NCBI RefSeq assembly: GCF_963678635.1
Contig: NC_087065.1
Span: 20,899,480-20,963,479, forward strand
Reading direction: 5' to 3'
From: Symsagittifera roscoffensis
Lineage: Eukaryota > Xenacoelomorpha > Acoela > Convolutidae
DNA length: 64,000 nucleotides
Made by a program: the position numbers and the translations under genes. Of the stretch, positions 1 to 10,340 are shown piece by piece. Position 1 is the stretch's first letter, and every line of letters starts with the position of its first letter. The notes under the pieces were generated by a model. That model searched no databases, had not been told where the DNA came from, and saw nothing but the letters and a program-made list of their open reading frames with translations.

Positions 1-235
1 AATGAGATCTCTGAAACTATTCGAGGACATTCGATCGCCACAAAGCAGTACTATTTCTCTCCCCGACTTGGTTGCAACTAAGGAGCACCACAATGATACA
101 TTCAGTAGCCTGCCAAGAGACCAGCGGATGTTCCATGGCAGAGAAATAAAGTTAGCACCGAGGAGCCAATCGACAAGCGAGTTGAACACAAACCATAACG
201 CAATCGAGGACGGCTATTTCTATATGCAAATTTGA
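1..235 (+). CDS. C-terminal coding exon of an unrecognised gene (partial at window edge)
   Basis: An open frame runs from the left edge of the window to a TGA at 233-235, encoding about 77 residues. It is rich in Ser, Asp, His and Arg and looks like a disordered C-terminal tail; I recognise no domain. A consensus AATAAA follows 22 bases after the stop, supporting this as the terminal exon of a + strand gene that begins outside the window. The Met at the left edge is probably internal. The gene converges on TMEM242, which ends at 526 on the other strand. It could be a chance ORF, but the well-placed polyadenylation signal argues against that. Confidence 0.55.
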   Translation, partial: MRSLKLFEDIRSPQSSTISLPDLVATKEHHNDTFSSLPRDQRMFHGREIKLAPRSQSTSELNTNHNAIEDGYFYMQI

Positions 236-256
236 ACTCTTGATGCACAAATTGTA

Positions 257-262
257 AATAAA
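257..262 (+). terminator. AATAAA polyadenylation signal of the left-edge gene
   Basis: Canonical hexamer 22 nt after the stop codon of the left-edge open frame. Confidence 0.55.
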
Positions 263-487
263 AAATATGAATTCAAATCCTATTTTAAAAAGTTTTAATA
301 AGATATTTTACTACGAACATTGACAGTGAAGCTGATGTTAATTATTAGGAATTACTTACTACAGGGTAAAACAGTATCTGACCAATTTCATAAAACACAA
401 TAAAACTGAAAGATGGAGTCATGTGAATTGAGAATGTCTTTAAACGTAAATCATTAATTTAATTTGGAAAAGTTTTTTTGAGAAGAT

Positions 488-493
488 TTTATT
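488..493 (-). terminator. AATAAA polyadenylation signal after TMEM242
   Basis: TTTATT on the + strand reads AATAAA on the - strand, 33 nt after the TMEM242 stop. No such hexamer lies between the GEMIN6 and TMEM242 reading frames, because they overlap. One mRNA 3' end could therefore serve both. Confidence 0.5.
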
Positions 494-525
494 CTAAAAA
501 AATATTCAGGAAATCTGTACTCAAC

Positions 526-894
526 TCATCTGTTTTTCATAGAAGCTTGTGTTATGCCTTTCAAATCTTTTGTAGACCTTATGTCCAGCATAAAACATGT
601 AACTCCAATTATAGCACCAACTCCCATAAAAGCACATAATGATCCATAGGCCAGCGCACGTCTTGCCAATCTTGAGCCTTCTTCTTTTAAAGCGTGGTTA
701 GGATGAGAGAAAGTTTGAGGAGCATGATCTTTGCTTTTCCGTTTCATTCTGGAAAAACCAACTCCGAAACCTATTCCGAGCCAGAGAGATCCAAGACCCA
801 TCAATGCCAGACCTCGAACTGCGCGCTTCTTGAAATCTTGTTTCTTATCAACCTCTGGACTTTGTCCGGTAATTTTGGTCAAAAATTCACTCAT
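526..894 (-). CDS. TMEM242: TMEM242 family mitochondrial assembly factor
   Basis: A 122-residue single-exon protein, a little shorter than vertebrate TMEM242 (about 141). Two hydrophobic segments are visible at about residues 26-48 and 81-104. The stretch from GSRLARRALAYGSL through the second membrane segment to the STKDLK motif aligns with the family's most conserved region. In mammals TMEM242 sits in the inner mitochondrial membrane and helps assemble the ATP synthase c-ring and complex I. The ATG at 892-894 overlaps the TGA of GEMIN6 (ATGA). A potential acceptor (gtacag) lies 23 nt upstream of the ATG, inside the GEMIN6 coding region at 918-920, and could receive a spliced leader. Family assignment rests on remembered alignment and is fairly secure; the start is the first available Met. 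Confidence 0.8.
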   Translation of the reverse strand: MSEFLTKITGQSPEVDKKQDFKKRAVRGLALMGLGSLWLGIGFGVGFSRMKRKSKDHAPQTFSHPNHALKEEGSRLARRALAYGSLCAFMGVGAIIGVTCFMLDIRSTKDLKGITQASMKNR

Positions 895-1424
895 ATTTCT
901 AGCGACCGCAGCAACTTCTGTACGCGACTCAAAATCAACTCGTTAGCGCTGTAGCAAGAGCTGCTCAAAAAGGGTTTATGTATTTGAACACAATTCAGTA
1001 CCAATATCAATTCTTTAGCAGTATCCTCAGAGAACACAAGCTTTTCTTTTTTCAAAATTTCAATAACCTTCCTCCTGTTATCAATAATTATTTTTTCGTC
1101 CAAGTGGGCGCCTTTTGATTCCTTATCGAAGTCCGGTACTTTACTCTCCAACTTCGTTAAATTATTCTCAATAGACTTCACGTCTTCCTCGCTCAAAAAA
1201 TCTTGCACCGAATCCGCGTTGATTTGATCAATAGACAAAACTGCACTCCTGATTACAACTCTGATTCCAGATTTAACTGCTAAAACTACAGCCAGAGACT
1301 CCGGATCAACCACTGCAACTTTCCCAATGGTTGGCTCGATGTTGTGCAGATGTGATATTTTTACTAGAGACCCCACGAGATCGAATATATCCTCGAAGGT
1401 GTACTGGAGAGGTTTCTCCTTCAT
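891..1424 (-). CDS. GEMIN6: Gemin6, SMN-complex Sm-fold protein
   Basis: Encodes 177 residues (human Gemin6 is 167). The N-terminal part (YTFEDIFDLVGSLVKI, then VAVVDPESLAVVLA) fits an Sm-like fold. The C-terminus NELILSRVQKLL closely matches the conserved NEIILSRVQDLI end of Gemin6. Gemin6 pairs with Gemin7 in the SMN complex and acts in spliceosomal snRNP assembly. I start the protein at the Met at 1422-1424 rather than the longer open frame to 1475. A strong acceptor (tttcttcag, CAG at 1435-1437) lies 10 nt upstream, and the extra 17 residues are Cys/Phe-rich with no family counterpart. An ATG five bases before the chosen start makes only a one-codon out-of-frame ORF. The stop overlaps the TMEM242 start. 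Confidence 0.8.
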   Translation of the reverse strand: MKEKPLQYTFEDIFDLVGSLVKISHLHNIEPTIGKVAVVDPESLAVVLAVKSGIRVVIRSAVLSIDQINADSVQDFLSEEDVKSIENNLTKLESKVPDFDKESKGAHLDEKIIIDNRRKVIEILKKEKLVFSEDTAKELILVLNCVQIHKPFLSSSCYSANELILSRVQKLLRSLEI

Positions 1425-2261
1425 TTCATTGCCTCTGAAGAAACAGAAAGTGCAATCATAGCAACTGAAATGCAAATGGGTTGCAATTTGACAAGCGTGC
1501 CGGTACCCTTCTTCCTTCTAGATAATAGTACCCTTCTCAAGCTTATTTAGTAAATAATTGTAAATTGAAAAACAATTCAACGAAGATATGAAACCTTCCT
1601 TATATTCACTAACTTCTTTATATTAGATCTCTGGAACCTAATTCTCGACACCGAAAAAGAGAATTTTTTAAACCTAGCCACATCTTAAATTTTTTCGATA
1701 AGATACCTCAGTTGACCCCTTATGACTTATTTCAGGCACAAAAATCGCGTGAATAAATCCAGCAGAGCCATATATTTATCCCAGGGTGACCACTTCAGCC
1801 GAGAAAAAAAGTGACCTGTTCTTTTTATTCGTTAAATAGCTATAGCATTCTAGTTGGCTCATAAAAAAAAGGATTTTATTGGATTACTCATGAATGCAAC
1901 AGTAAAATGTTTAAAAAAACTTTAAAAATGTTGAAAATGTTTAAAAAATGATTTAACAAAACACAAAAAAGTTACTTTGAGTGACTTTCGACAAAAAAGT
2001 GACTAGTCACTCAAAAAGTGACCAAATGGACACCTTGATCTTTCACATTCCCAGAGGGCTCGGAAGACTAATAAACAGAGAGACACCTTCGATGAGGAAA
2101 ATAAAATTATTCACCAGACAATTTTGCAGTTACATTCAACGATTTAGTAAAAAGCAGACTACGAGAAGCCACCAAAAATTGACAACGCAAAAAAATTCGG
2201 AAAATTTTCAAGTATATCAAAATATCTCATACTTCTCATGAAATATCCCTATTGTCAGAAC

Positions 2262-2700
2262 GAAGCCAACAGACAGTTAGAAAAGAGTCAATGAACGCAA
2301 GTAAACAAAAAAATAGTTTCTTTAAAAAATACTTAAAAAAATACTAAACTTTACAAAATTAATGCCCTTAAAGCTCTTTTATTTTCACCAACATTTTACG
2401 ATAGCTGCATTTTTGATAAATTTAACCTAATTTGAGAAAACTGGATCAAAAAACAAAGCTTATAGCTTGCTGGAAAATGTGAAAATTAAATTCCACTTTT
2501 GAAACTAGAAGTCGATCACGTTTTTCGTGAACTTCCAACTTATGCTGTTCGATAGTGGAGTTTACCTTCCTTTTAACAAATGAAAATCAACTGAACTTTT
2601 AAAAAATCGAAAGTCAAACCGCGAACAAAATAAATTTGAGCCTGAACAATATTTTAGACTTTTCCTGTAAAAAAAATGAAAAAAATGAAAAAAAAAAATA
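2262..2700 (+). repeat. Dispersed repeat family A, copy 1
   Basis: Begins with GCCAACAGACAGTT and AATGAACGCAA, then an A-rich run and CTTAAAGCTCTTT. It continues with CCAATTTGAGAAAACTGGATCA, GTCGATCACGTTTTTCGTGA (a small hairpin), CCTTCCTTTTAACAAATGAAA, and AGTCAAACCGCGAA. The same ordered blocks recur at about 3940, 8822, 9616, 14938, 24215, 25535, 32730 and 34380. No coding capacity is visible, so it is probably non-autonomous. Confidence 0.65.
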
Positions 2701-3939
2701 AAAAAATCTTATTGGCCTCTAGAAGACACAGTCGTTTAGTATCGGAAAAACAAATTTAAACGAAACTTTCTGAACAATTAATAACTTTTGTACTTCATAT
2801 CAATTATACTGCGACGTGTGAGCAGCTTTTTCAACTCTTGTAAGCTTATATTTAGCTGAAGGAGTTAAGCTTGTATGTATGCTTCAATTAGCAATGGCCA
2901 ATACACAACTTAAAATTTAAATTGAACGAGATTGTTGACGGCTTATTTTTTGACATTAAAGCATTTGAAAATATGGATCAATTGAGCAATCTCCCCCCAC
3001 GCAAAAACAGTAAAGCGCTACAAAAAGACGTCAGCAAACGCAGGAAGATGGTTGATATGTTCGTAGCACGCAATCAATTGAGCGACTGAAGTTTATTCTA
3101 TATGAGTATCGAGAAAAATTTTGAAAAAGAAAAAAAGACGAATTTTTTAATTGAAAAAATTCGATTCTATAATTTTTTTGCAAATTTTTGTTGGGGCGAT
3201 TATTGCCTTATCAGGAAAGCGACTTACCAGGGTTGATGCTCTAGTCTTGTATCTGTATATCAAACATTGCTCTCCGCAGCACCTTAATGTTGTATGCAAA
3301 ACAGTTTTCATCCTTTGAGGACAGAAAAAAGTAGCTTTATTTGCTTCAAATTTATTATTTTTTTCACTCTGATTGTACTTTTCCAGCTTTGATTTTGTAA
3401 ATTTTCGCCTTCCACATTCGTTGGAGAATCTGTTTATGATTTCATATCATCCAAACTATTTTCAAGTGTTTATATACAAATCTCAAGAACCTATTGAGCT
3501 TTATCCTCCCCGAACGAGAATGGGGGGATATTGCTCAATTGATCCGAAAATATTACACATACAGGCGAGAGACGCAATTCAGAGGGCTTCATACTAAAAT
3601 TCCGACCAAGGGAATTTGAACTTGGAATATTTACAGATTTTTTTGATATCTTAATTATAACTACAACGGTCCGGCCCTACTAGTACAGTTGATTCTCCCT
3701 CATTGGACTATCTGTTGGGGTACCAAGAATTGTGCGCAAAAAACCCGAATAGGAAAAAAAACGCAGCAGATATAAGTAGAGTTGCTCAAGTCTATGAGTT
3801 CAATACAAAACAAGGATAGCCTGTTGCTGGGCAAATTGCACACAAATTTCCAATTACGCCGAAAGAGTAATGCAAGCAAAGCAAGGGAAAAACACTTGTT
3901 TTTAAAAAAACTTTCAGCATTCGGACATTTTAGAAAAAA

Positions 3940-4300
3940 TAAAAGCCCTTAAAGCTCTTTGAATGCCAAGGACAATTAATGATAAATTAATGATGGGTGC
4001 TTTTTTGATAAAATCAACACAATTTGAGAACACTGGACCATTCGTTAAACTTTTCAATCCGCTGAGAAACCTGAACATTAAAATCCACGTTCGAAACTAG
4101 ACGTCGATCGCATTTTTCATGAGCTTTACACATTTCTTGATCGACAGTGGAGTTTTCCTTCCTTTTAACAAATGAAATAAACTGAATTTAAAAAGAAACC
4201 AAAAGTCAAACCGCGTAAAATCAAAATTGGGCGTAAAATTCCAAAACTTTCTCCAGAAAAAAAAACAAAAAAATTACCAATACTTATAAAAGAGTCTTTA
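3940..4300 (+). repeat. Dispersed repeat family A, copy 2
   Basis: Shares the CCTTAAAGCTCTTTGAA, TTTGAGAACACTGGA, CGATCGCATTTTTCATGAG and CCTTCCTTTTAACAAATGAAAT blocks with the other family A copies, in the same order and orientation. Confidence 0.65.
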
Positions 4301-4319
4301 CTACGTTCATTACTCTTAA

Positions 4320-4375
4320 AAAAACAAGAGTAACAGCTTGCTGTGCAAGTAGGACAGCATTTTCCGACATACATC
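4320..4375 (+). repeat. Family B hairpin motif
   Basis: AACAGCTTGCTGTGCAAGTAGGACAGCATTTTCCGAC is a diverged copy of the GATAGCCGGTTACTGTGCAAG motif found at 12617, 17368, 18225, 22463 and 32608. It directly follows family A copy 2, and the same A-B adjacency recurs near 32.6-32.9 kb in the other order. Confidence 0.5.
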
Positions 4376-4764
4376 GGAAAATCCTTTTAAGTTTCTTCAC
4401 TTTTCAACTTCAAATTACTGTCGTTTTTTGAGCGTGGTGTGAGGAAAGAACTTTCCAAACACGTAAGAAAAATAAAGAATTAAGCATTATCCACAATAGT
4501 TGTCTTCATAAAATGACTGAACGAACACTTTTTTGTTTGAAAATTTTCATAACCAAGGTAGCACAAAATAAAGCTTCCAAAACTTGTTTTCCTTTTTAAA
4601 AAATCAAGATTTCTGACCCTAAATGACCCAATGTCATATTTAACTAAAGATACTCGATTGCTTTACTCGCTCTAAATTAGGCTAAAATTCAAAAATTTTA
4701 AAGTCAAAAAGGTTTTCCTCACACAGGCGAAGCTAGAAAACGACAAAAGGCAGCTATAAAATTT

Positions 4765-4860
4765 CCGATTTGTCGGATTCAAACCTGCGACATCGAGATT
4801 AGGAGTCTTACATTCTCGCATCTGCGTCACGGGCCCTTTAAACCTGACAGACACTAGCCA
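4765..4860 (-). repeat. tRNA-Arg(CCT)-like SINE head
   Basis: Read on the - strand it carries an A-box-like GTGACGCAGATGCGAGA, an anticodon-arm-like AAGACTCCTAATCTC whose seven-base loop CTCCTAA would present a CCU anticodon, and a B-box-like GGTTTGAATCC (4775-4785). The order matches a tRNA, but the acceptor stem is not convincing, so it is a tRNA-derived SINE rather than a functional tRNA. Related copies lie at about 4945 and 26505. Confidence 0.5.
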
Positions 4861-4944
4861 CCAATGATGCAGCTATAGATGCTAATAAAACAAAAGCACT
4901 AAATGCGACCAGATAAAAATTAAGCTAGCGCTAAGTCTCGCGTT

Positions 4945-5120
4945 GAAATTCCGACCAGTAGATTAGGAGTCGCACTTTCTTCCATCTGTTCCACGATCGC
5001 TAAACGACCGAAACACTAGTCACAAAGAAAGTAGATAACAGATGCTATGAAATTTCCAAGGCTACAGATCGTGATTATAGCTAGAAAGTCACCAAATGAG
5101 CACTTTCATTCGCAAGTCAA
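4945..5120 (-). repeat. tRNA-derived SINE, second copy with body
   Basis: The - strand reads GTGGAACAGATGGAAGAAAGTG then GCGACTCCTAATCT, the same anticodon-arm block as at 4765. On the + strand, ACACTAGTCACAAAGAAAGTAG and AGATGCTATGAAATTTCCAAGGCTACAG follow. The same blocks follow the copy at 26505, so this family has a shared non-tRNA body. Confidence 0.5.
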
Positions 5121-5159
5121 GTTAGAAAAAAAGTCGAGTCAAACTACTACACTTCGCTC

Positions 5160-5345
5160 GCTAATGTAAACACTGGAACAATTGTTTTAAAAATTTTTGA
5201 TGCCGTCGTTCGAATCACGACTGAAAAGGCTTTCATGATATATCACTCGATTCATTCCCAGAATTATTTTTGGTACTTAATTTTGCTTGGAAAAAAAAAA
5301 CTAAAACTTACTCGAATACAAAGTTCCTTTTCAATGATTGAACAA
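5160..5345 (+). repeat. Family B distal half
   Basis: Contains TTCGAATCACGACTGAAAAGG, CTTTCATGATATATCACTCG and a GGTACTTAATTTTGCTTGG block, shared with 12900, 22697 and 22978. TTCGAATCACGAC resembles a Pol III B-box. Confidence 0.5.
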
Positions 5346-5595
5346 ACATGATAGAGTAGTTATTTTACATTTCATGATAGAATTTCACAGGAAAAAAAAC
5401 CGTCAACATTATCGAGGCAGTGATAAAATGGATCAACATGCAACTAGCTTCTTAAACGCGTAAAACTATGCCTGTTGGTAAAAATATATATATTGTTACA
5501 ATTGTTACGAAACATCAATCTTTCAGTTCTGTTCTACCCTATCATAATATCCAGAATAGCACTTCTTACAAACGAAAGCGAAGGAGTCAATCATT

Positions 5596-6381
5596 TTACG
5601 AAGTGTCTAGCTTGACAGTTTCGCCTGGCTTAAACGGAGGCATTCCCAAGTAAGGACAGGAGCTACAGCGGAATGCGTCTCCCAAGTAACAGGAACCACA
5701 ACTACTTTTCACAGGTGGCGCATCTTTTCCCGCCAATTCCTCTGCCAGTCCACAAGTGCAGTTTTTACATGCCTTCTTTTTACCTGATTTGGGCCCACAT
5801 TCTGCTTTGAGTGAATCAGCAGTCGGTCGGCTAAGATCTTTTTCGGTCAAAAGAGCATCGGTATCAATCAAATCATCGTCATCGTCCATGTTTAGTTTCC
5901 ACACCTTTGCACTCCCGGTTGAGTTGCTGGCCGATTTTGAGCCAAAAGTCAATTTCTGCGAAGCACCAGTTGAGAACTTTTTGCTTGCTTTCAAAACCTT
6001 GATTCCGTTAACTGTCTCGAAATCACTGCCGCATGAGAGTCCAGATAGCCTGACAGTCTTCGATATGCTTTCATGCGAAGCATCATCAGGAGCAGCCGCA
6101 ATCAAAGAGCCTTCAGATTTCATAGTTTTAGAGCAAAATTCAAGAATCGGCTCGCTTAATTCAATTGAATCGGTTAAAATCACAATTTCAAAAGAGTTCG
6201 CAGCTCTAGTTGATGTCTCGATTTGCTGGCATTGCTCGAAAGCTATGTTAGAGACTTTGGGGAATTTTGATTTGATTTCCTGCATGAACCCTTGCAGTTG
6301 TTCCGGGGATTCAGTGTTCCAAAGAGTTAAGATGGAGGTGAAGTTCTCAGGGAGACAATCCAGAAGCAAACCAACTGTCAT
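5596..6381 (-). CDS. CIAPIN1: CIAPIN1 / anamorsin, cytosolic Fe-S assembly electron carrier
   Basis: A single-exon 261-residue protein. The N-terminal part is a methyltransferase-like domain. The C-terminal part carries both diagnostic cysteine clusters. The first is Cys195, 205, 208 and 210 (C-x9-C-x2-C-x-C, in [12 protein letters not shown]). The second is the twin Cx2C at 228/231 and 239/242, with seven residues between ([15 protein letters not shown]). In eukaryotes this protein receives electrons from the diflavin reductase NDOR1 to support early cytosolic Fe-S assembly. I start at the Met at 6379-6381 because MTVGLLL begins the conserved domain. The longer frame to 6546 is hydrophobic and separated from it by an acceptor (ttttcag, CAG at 6403-6405), 21 nt before the ATG. 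It lies 353 bp after NUP62 on the same strand. Confidence 0.93.
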   Translation of the reverse strand: MTVGLLLDCLPENFTSILTLWNTESPEQLQGFMQEIKSKFPKVSNIAFEQCQQIETSTRAANSFEIVILTDSIELSEPILEFCSKTMKSEGSLIAAAPDDASHESISKTVRLSGLSCGSDFETVNGIKVLKASKKFSTGASQKLTFGSKSASNSTGSAKVWKLNMDDDDDLIDTDALLTEKDLSRPTADSLKAECGPKSGKKKACKNCTCGLAEELAGKDAPPVKSSCGSCYLGDAFRCSSCPYLGMPPFKPGETVKLDTS

Positions 6382-6655
6382 TGTCGCAAAATTACAATTT
6401 ATCTGAAAATTTGGACCACGATCATTTAGAAAGATCGATAATAATAACAGCCTGATCGCTAAGATTTTAGTCGAAACTCTTATTGAAAACAGTCTTAAAG
6501 TTTCGAATCGTAAATTAAAGAACGCCACTTTAGAGAAAACAATCATACAAAATGATCACATGGAAGCTATCAGCAGAGCAGTTACGTCAAATTTGCTCCA
6601 GCAAAACACTGCTATCAACATCAAAAACTTGGAATCAACTCAAAGTTTATCAGTT

Positions 6656-6661
6656 TTTATT
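6656..6661 (-). terminator. AATAAA polyadenylation signal after NUP62
   Basis: TTTATT on the + strand, 73 nt beyond the NUP62 stop. It shows NUP62 can be polyadenylated before CIAPIN1 starts. Confidence 0.45.
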
Positions 6662-6734
6662 GTTTTAGCTATTTACTTCTACTTTAAACGTCTTTAAAGC
6701 TTCTTGTTTGAAATTCGAACAACGCTGAAAAAAA

Positions 6735-8250
6735 TCAATTGGTTACTTTGGGAATTTGGATCTGGTCAATTTGTTTTCCCAAATTCTCTATGTTTTGATC
6801 CGCCCAGTTCAATGAATCCACGTGTGCATTCAAAATACGTTCCAATTGGCCGAATGGCGAGGCAACCGAACTTTCGTCGTTCTGTGATGATACATTTATG
6901 CGTTCAATAACTTCTCTCAAGTCTTGCGTCATTTGCTTCAACTGAGAATCAATACTTTCAGCTGTAGCAAAAACATCTCGTCTTTGCTCATCAGCCGCGT
7001 CTTGAGGCTGACTTAACGCACTGTTTGTTAATGAACCTTCCAAGTTATTAATGAACTCTTCAAGATCTTTTTGCTGGGTTCCAATAAAATCCAAGTCCTG
7101 GTCTAACTTGTCCTGATTGACCTTTATCTTGCCCATTTCTTCATTTAAAGCTGTGATTCGATCTCCGTTCTCAAGTACAAGACGGTCCCAAGCGTTGATC
7201 TGTGTTGCCTGGGCTAAAAATTGACGTTCCAAATCATCTAAATCATCGTTCCACTTGCTGACATTTTCTTCTAGCTGTTTAAACGTAACTTCTTTGCCAG
7301 ATGTTTGTTGAGCAGCTGCCGATCCTCCCAATATACTAGTTGTGACTGTCGGTTGTATGGACACAGAAGTTGCACTAGAAGCTGCAGATGATTTCAAGCC
7401 CAAATTCAAACCAGTAGCCGAGACCCCAGTCGTCGAAAACAGACTAGAGACACCCGTTGATGTTGGGGCAGTCGAAGTTGACGCCAACACGTTTAGAGAC
7501 AAACCAGTTGCTGAAGTTGCACTTGTTTTTGGAATCCCGAATGAGAAATTTGACTGCGTCCCAGCCTGCGTTGCCGCAGAAGTCGCAGCCACTCCACTTG
7601 ACATTCCAAAAAGGCTCCCAACATTTGGCTGATTAGCTGCTGTTGTTGAAGAAAAAGAAGGCAAAACGCTGGCCGTTGGCACTGAATTAGTCGTGGCGCC
7701 TCCGAGGATTCCAGAAAGCACTGGAGTCGAGGTTGCAGTGGGTTTCTGTTGGCCACTAAGCTGTAGACCTAGTCCAGGAGCCGAAGCTGTAGCTGCTGGG
7801 TTCGAAGTACCAAATAAGCCACCTTTATTCAGTCCAGCGCCAGAAAACAAACCACCAGCTGGCGCAGATGATGCTGGCGGCTGTCCGGTTAGCGAAAAGC
7901 CCCCAGTCGGGCCTGTGGCAGCGGGTTTCGAGAAAAGAGATCCAGCTGCTTGTCCTGCAGAAGCAGTCTGTGTGCCAAAAAGTCCACCAGCAGGGGTCGC
8001 AGAGGAAGTACTACCAAAAAGTCCTCCAGCTTAAAATAACGAATTCTTTGGATTATCTACGTCTAATATATTAGGTATTAACTTAATGAAATCAGTATAC
8101 TATGGGTGCATTGGGTTTTTAAAATTAATCTTTTGTTGGCTTAGGGCATTATGAGGCTCAGAAAAACAAAGATTGAATACACTCACCAGAACTAGTTCCA
8201 AACAATCCAAGCGGCTTTTGCGCATTTTGATTCGGTTGACCTCCAAACAT
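6735..8250 (-). CDS. NUP62: Nucleoporin NUP62 (two coding exons)
   Basis: Exon 1 is 8250-8187, starting MFGGQPNQNAQ and ending at a GTGAGT donor (8186-8181). Exon 2 is 8029-6735, entered through the AAG acceptor ttttaag. The phase fits (1+2), giving 452 residues. Residues 1 to about 255 are a Gly/Ser/Thr/Ala-rich disordered region with FG, GLFG and FSFG motifs, the permeability-barrier type. Residues about 260-452 are the alpha-helical coiled-coil domain; AQATQINAWDRLVLENGD and LDQDLDFIGTQQKDLEE are near-identical in style to vertebrate NUP62. It forms the central-channel trimer with NUP54 and NUP58. A strong acceptor (ttttcag, CAG at 8262-8264) lies 11 nt upstream of the ATG, for a 5' UTR intron or trans-splicing. 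Confidence 0.93.
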
Positions 8251-8852
8251 CCTTTCAAAATCTGAAAATTAATCCCGACATCCAACTAGCACTATGCAAA
8301 AGCATCTCCGCAGAACGAACAATACTGCTCGTATCAGAGCGAAGCAATGTTCTGAATAAAGCTTAAAGTTGATTTTTTGGCTTTTTTTCCTTTCCCCCCA
8401 CCTGCAATTTTTTACAAGTAAAATTACTGTTCCCACCAACCGATTAACAAGAAAATTGGCATGCGGGGGGAAGGAAAAAGAGCCGATTTTTTCGTAAAAA
8501 TTGATAAGATTTCGAAAAGATTCAAAATTTTAGATTTTCTTTTTAACCCCCAGACGCTATGTGAAGTAAAAAAGCATATATATTGAGTCCGGTAACGCAT
8601 TAAAAAGAGCAAATAGCAGCATCAATTCCATTTAGAACAATTTAATTAGCCGTTTACGCTTTAACGCCGAATATATCGCGCATTGATTATCCCAAATAGG
8701 CACATTTCAATCCGTCATATCTTTACGATACATAGCCAACAGACAATTGGAATTAAATCAACGATCAAAAGAAACAGAAAAAACTTGTTTTTTGACAAAA
8801 CCTCAAGATTAAAGTTTCAAATTATAGCCAACAGATAGTTGTAAATAGCCAA

Positions 8853-9615
8853 TGAGCGCAAATAAACAGGAAAAAACAGACCTGTTTTTTGAAGAAAAAA
8901 AAATTTGAAAAAAAAAATTCGAATTTCAAAAAAAAACATTTGCCCTTAAAGCTCTTTGAAATTTATGAACAATTTATGGAAATGCGTGTTTGATAAAATT
9001 AACCCAATTTGAGAATACTGGATCAATAAGTAAATTTTTATTTCGAAGGGAAATTAAAAAAATTAATTTCCACTTTCGAAACTAGATGTCGATCACGTTT
9101 TTCGAGAGCTTCACATTTTTTCGGTTCGATAGTTGACTTTGCCTTCCTTTTAACAAATGAAATGAACTGAACATAAAAAGCAATCGACAGTCAAACCCCG
9201 AAAAATCAAATTTGAGCGTGACCAAACTTCAAGACTTTTCCTGAAAAAAAAATCATCACGATTTATATAAGACTCGCCACTAAACTCATCGACTCTCAAA
9301 ACATGTATGGCCTCAAAGTTTTTTTGGAATTCCAAAACAATTTATGATTAACTTTGTTTGATGAAAAACCCATTTTGAAAAAACTGGATCAATACTAAGT
9401 TTTTTATTCCGCTAGGAAACTGAAAAATTAAAATTACTTTCGAAACTATAGATCGATCACGTTTTTCGTGACCTTTACAAGTTTATTGTTCGAAAATCAA
9501 AATCAGAGCGTGACCAAGTTTCAAAAGTTTTCCTGGAAAAAAAAATCATCACGACTTATATAAGTCTTCAGTACTTTCATCGACTCTCTAAAACATGCAT
9601 GACCTCAAAGCTCTT
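8853..9615 (+). repeat. Tandem duplication, unit 1 (763 bp, family A derived)
   Basis: Nearly every 20-mer of this unit recurs 763 bp to the right, for example GAGCGCAAA at 8854 and 9617 and CAGGAAAAAACAGACCTG at 8867 and 9630. The unit itself contains two partial family A repeats. Confidence 0.8.
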
Positions 9616-10340
9616 TGAGCGCAAAGAAACAGGAAAAAACAGACCTGTTTTTTGAAGAAAAAAAAATTTTGAAAAAAAAGATTCGAATTTCAAAAAAAAA
9701 CATATGCCCTTAAAGCTCTTTGAAATTTATGAACAATTTATGGAAATGCGTGTTTGATAAAATTAACCCAATTTGAGAATACTGGATCAATAAGTAAATT
9801 TTTATTTCGAAGGGAAATTAAAAAAATTAATTTCCACTTTCGAAACTAGATGTCGATCACGTTTTTCGAGAGCTTCACATTTTTGCGGTTCGATAGTTGA
9901 CTTTGCCTTCCTTTTAACAAATGAAATGAACTGAACATAAAAAGCAACCGACAGTCAAACCCCGAAAAATCAAATTTGAGCGTGACCAAACTTCAAGACT
10001 TTTCCTGAAAAAAAAATCATCACGATTTATATAAGACTCGCCAGTAAACTCATCGACTCTCAAAACATGTATAGCCTCAAAGTTTTTTGGAATTCCAAAA
10101 CAATTTATGATTAACTTTGTTTGATGAAAAACCCATTTTGAAAAAACTGGATCAATACCAAGTTTTTTATTCCGCTAGGAAACTGAAAAATTAAAACAAG
10201 TTTATTGTTCGAAAATCAAAATCAGAGCGTGACCAAGTTTCAAAAGTTTTCCTGGAAAAAACAAAAAATCATCACGACTTATATAAGTCTTCAGTACTTT
10301 CATCGACTCTCAAAAACATGCATGACCTCAAAGCTCTTTG
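9616..10340 (+). repeat. Tandem duplication, unit 2 (with an internal deletion of about 50 bp)
   Basis: Second copy of the 8853-9615 unit. It lacks the block equivalent to about 9432-9480 and has a few substitutions. Both units end in CATGACCTCAAAGCTCTTTG, so CTTTGAGC probably served as the recombination junction. Confidence 0.8.

Larger units (their letters stand above)
1476..5595. other. Intergenic repeat-rich spacer
   Basis: No convincing gene. It holds copies of dispersed repeat families A and B and tRNA-derived SINEs (listed separately), plus A-rich low-complexity sequence. The short open frames at about 1981-2241 and 3373-3597 have no recognisable domain and I leave them out. At 3598-3625 a tRNA T-arm-like stretch (opposite strand CCAAGTTCAAATTCCCTTGG) may be a further decayed SINE. 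Confidence 0.5.

Noticed and set aside
4765..4860. Functional tRNA-Arg(CCT) gene
   Set aside because: Anticodon arm and B-box are recognisable, but the acceptor stem does not pair and related diverged copies occur elsewhere, as for a SINE.
5756..6406. A 216-codon + strand ORF
   Set aside because: It is antisense to CIAPIN1, whose cysteine motifs and family match are decisive.
7342..8034. Pro/Val-rich + strand ORFs
   Set aside because: Antisense shadows of the Ala/Gly/Thr-rich NUP62 FG region.
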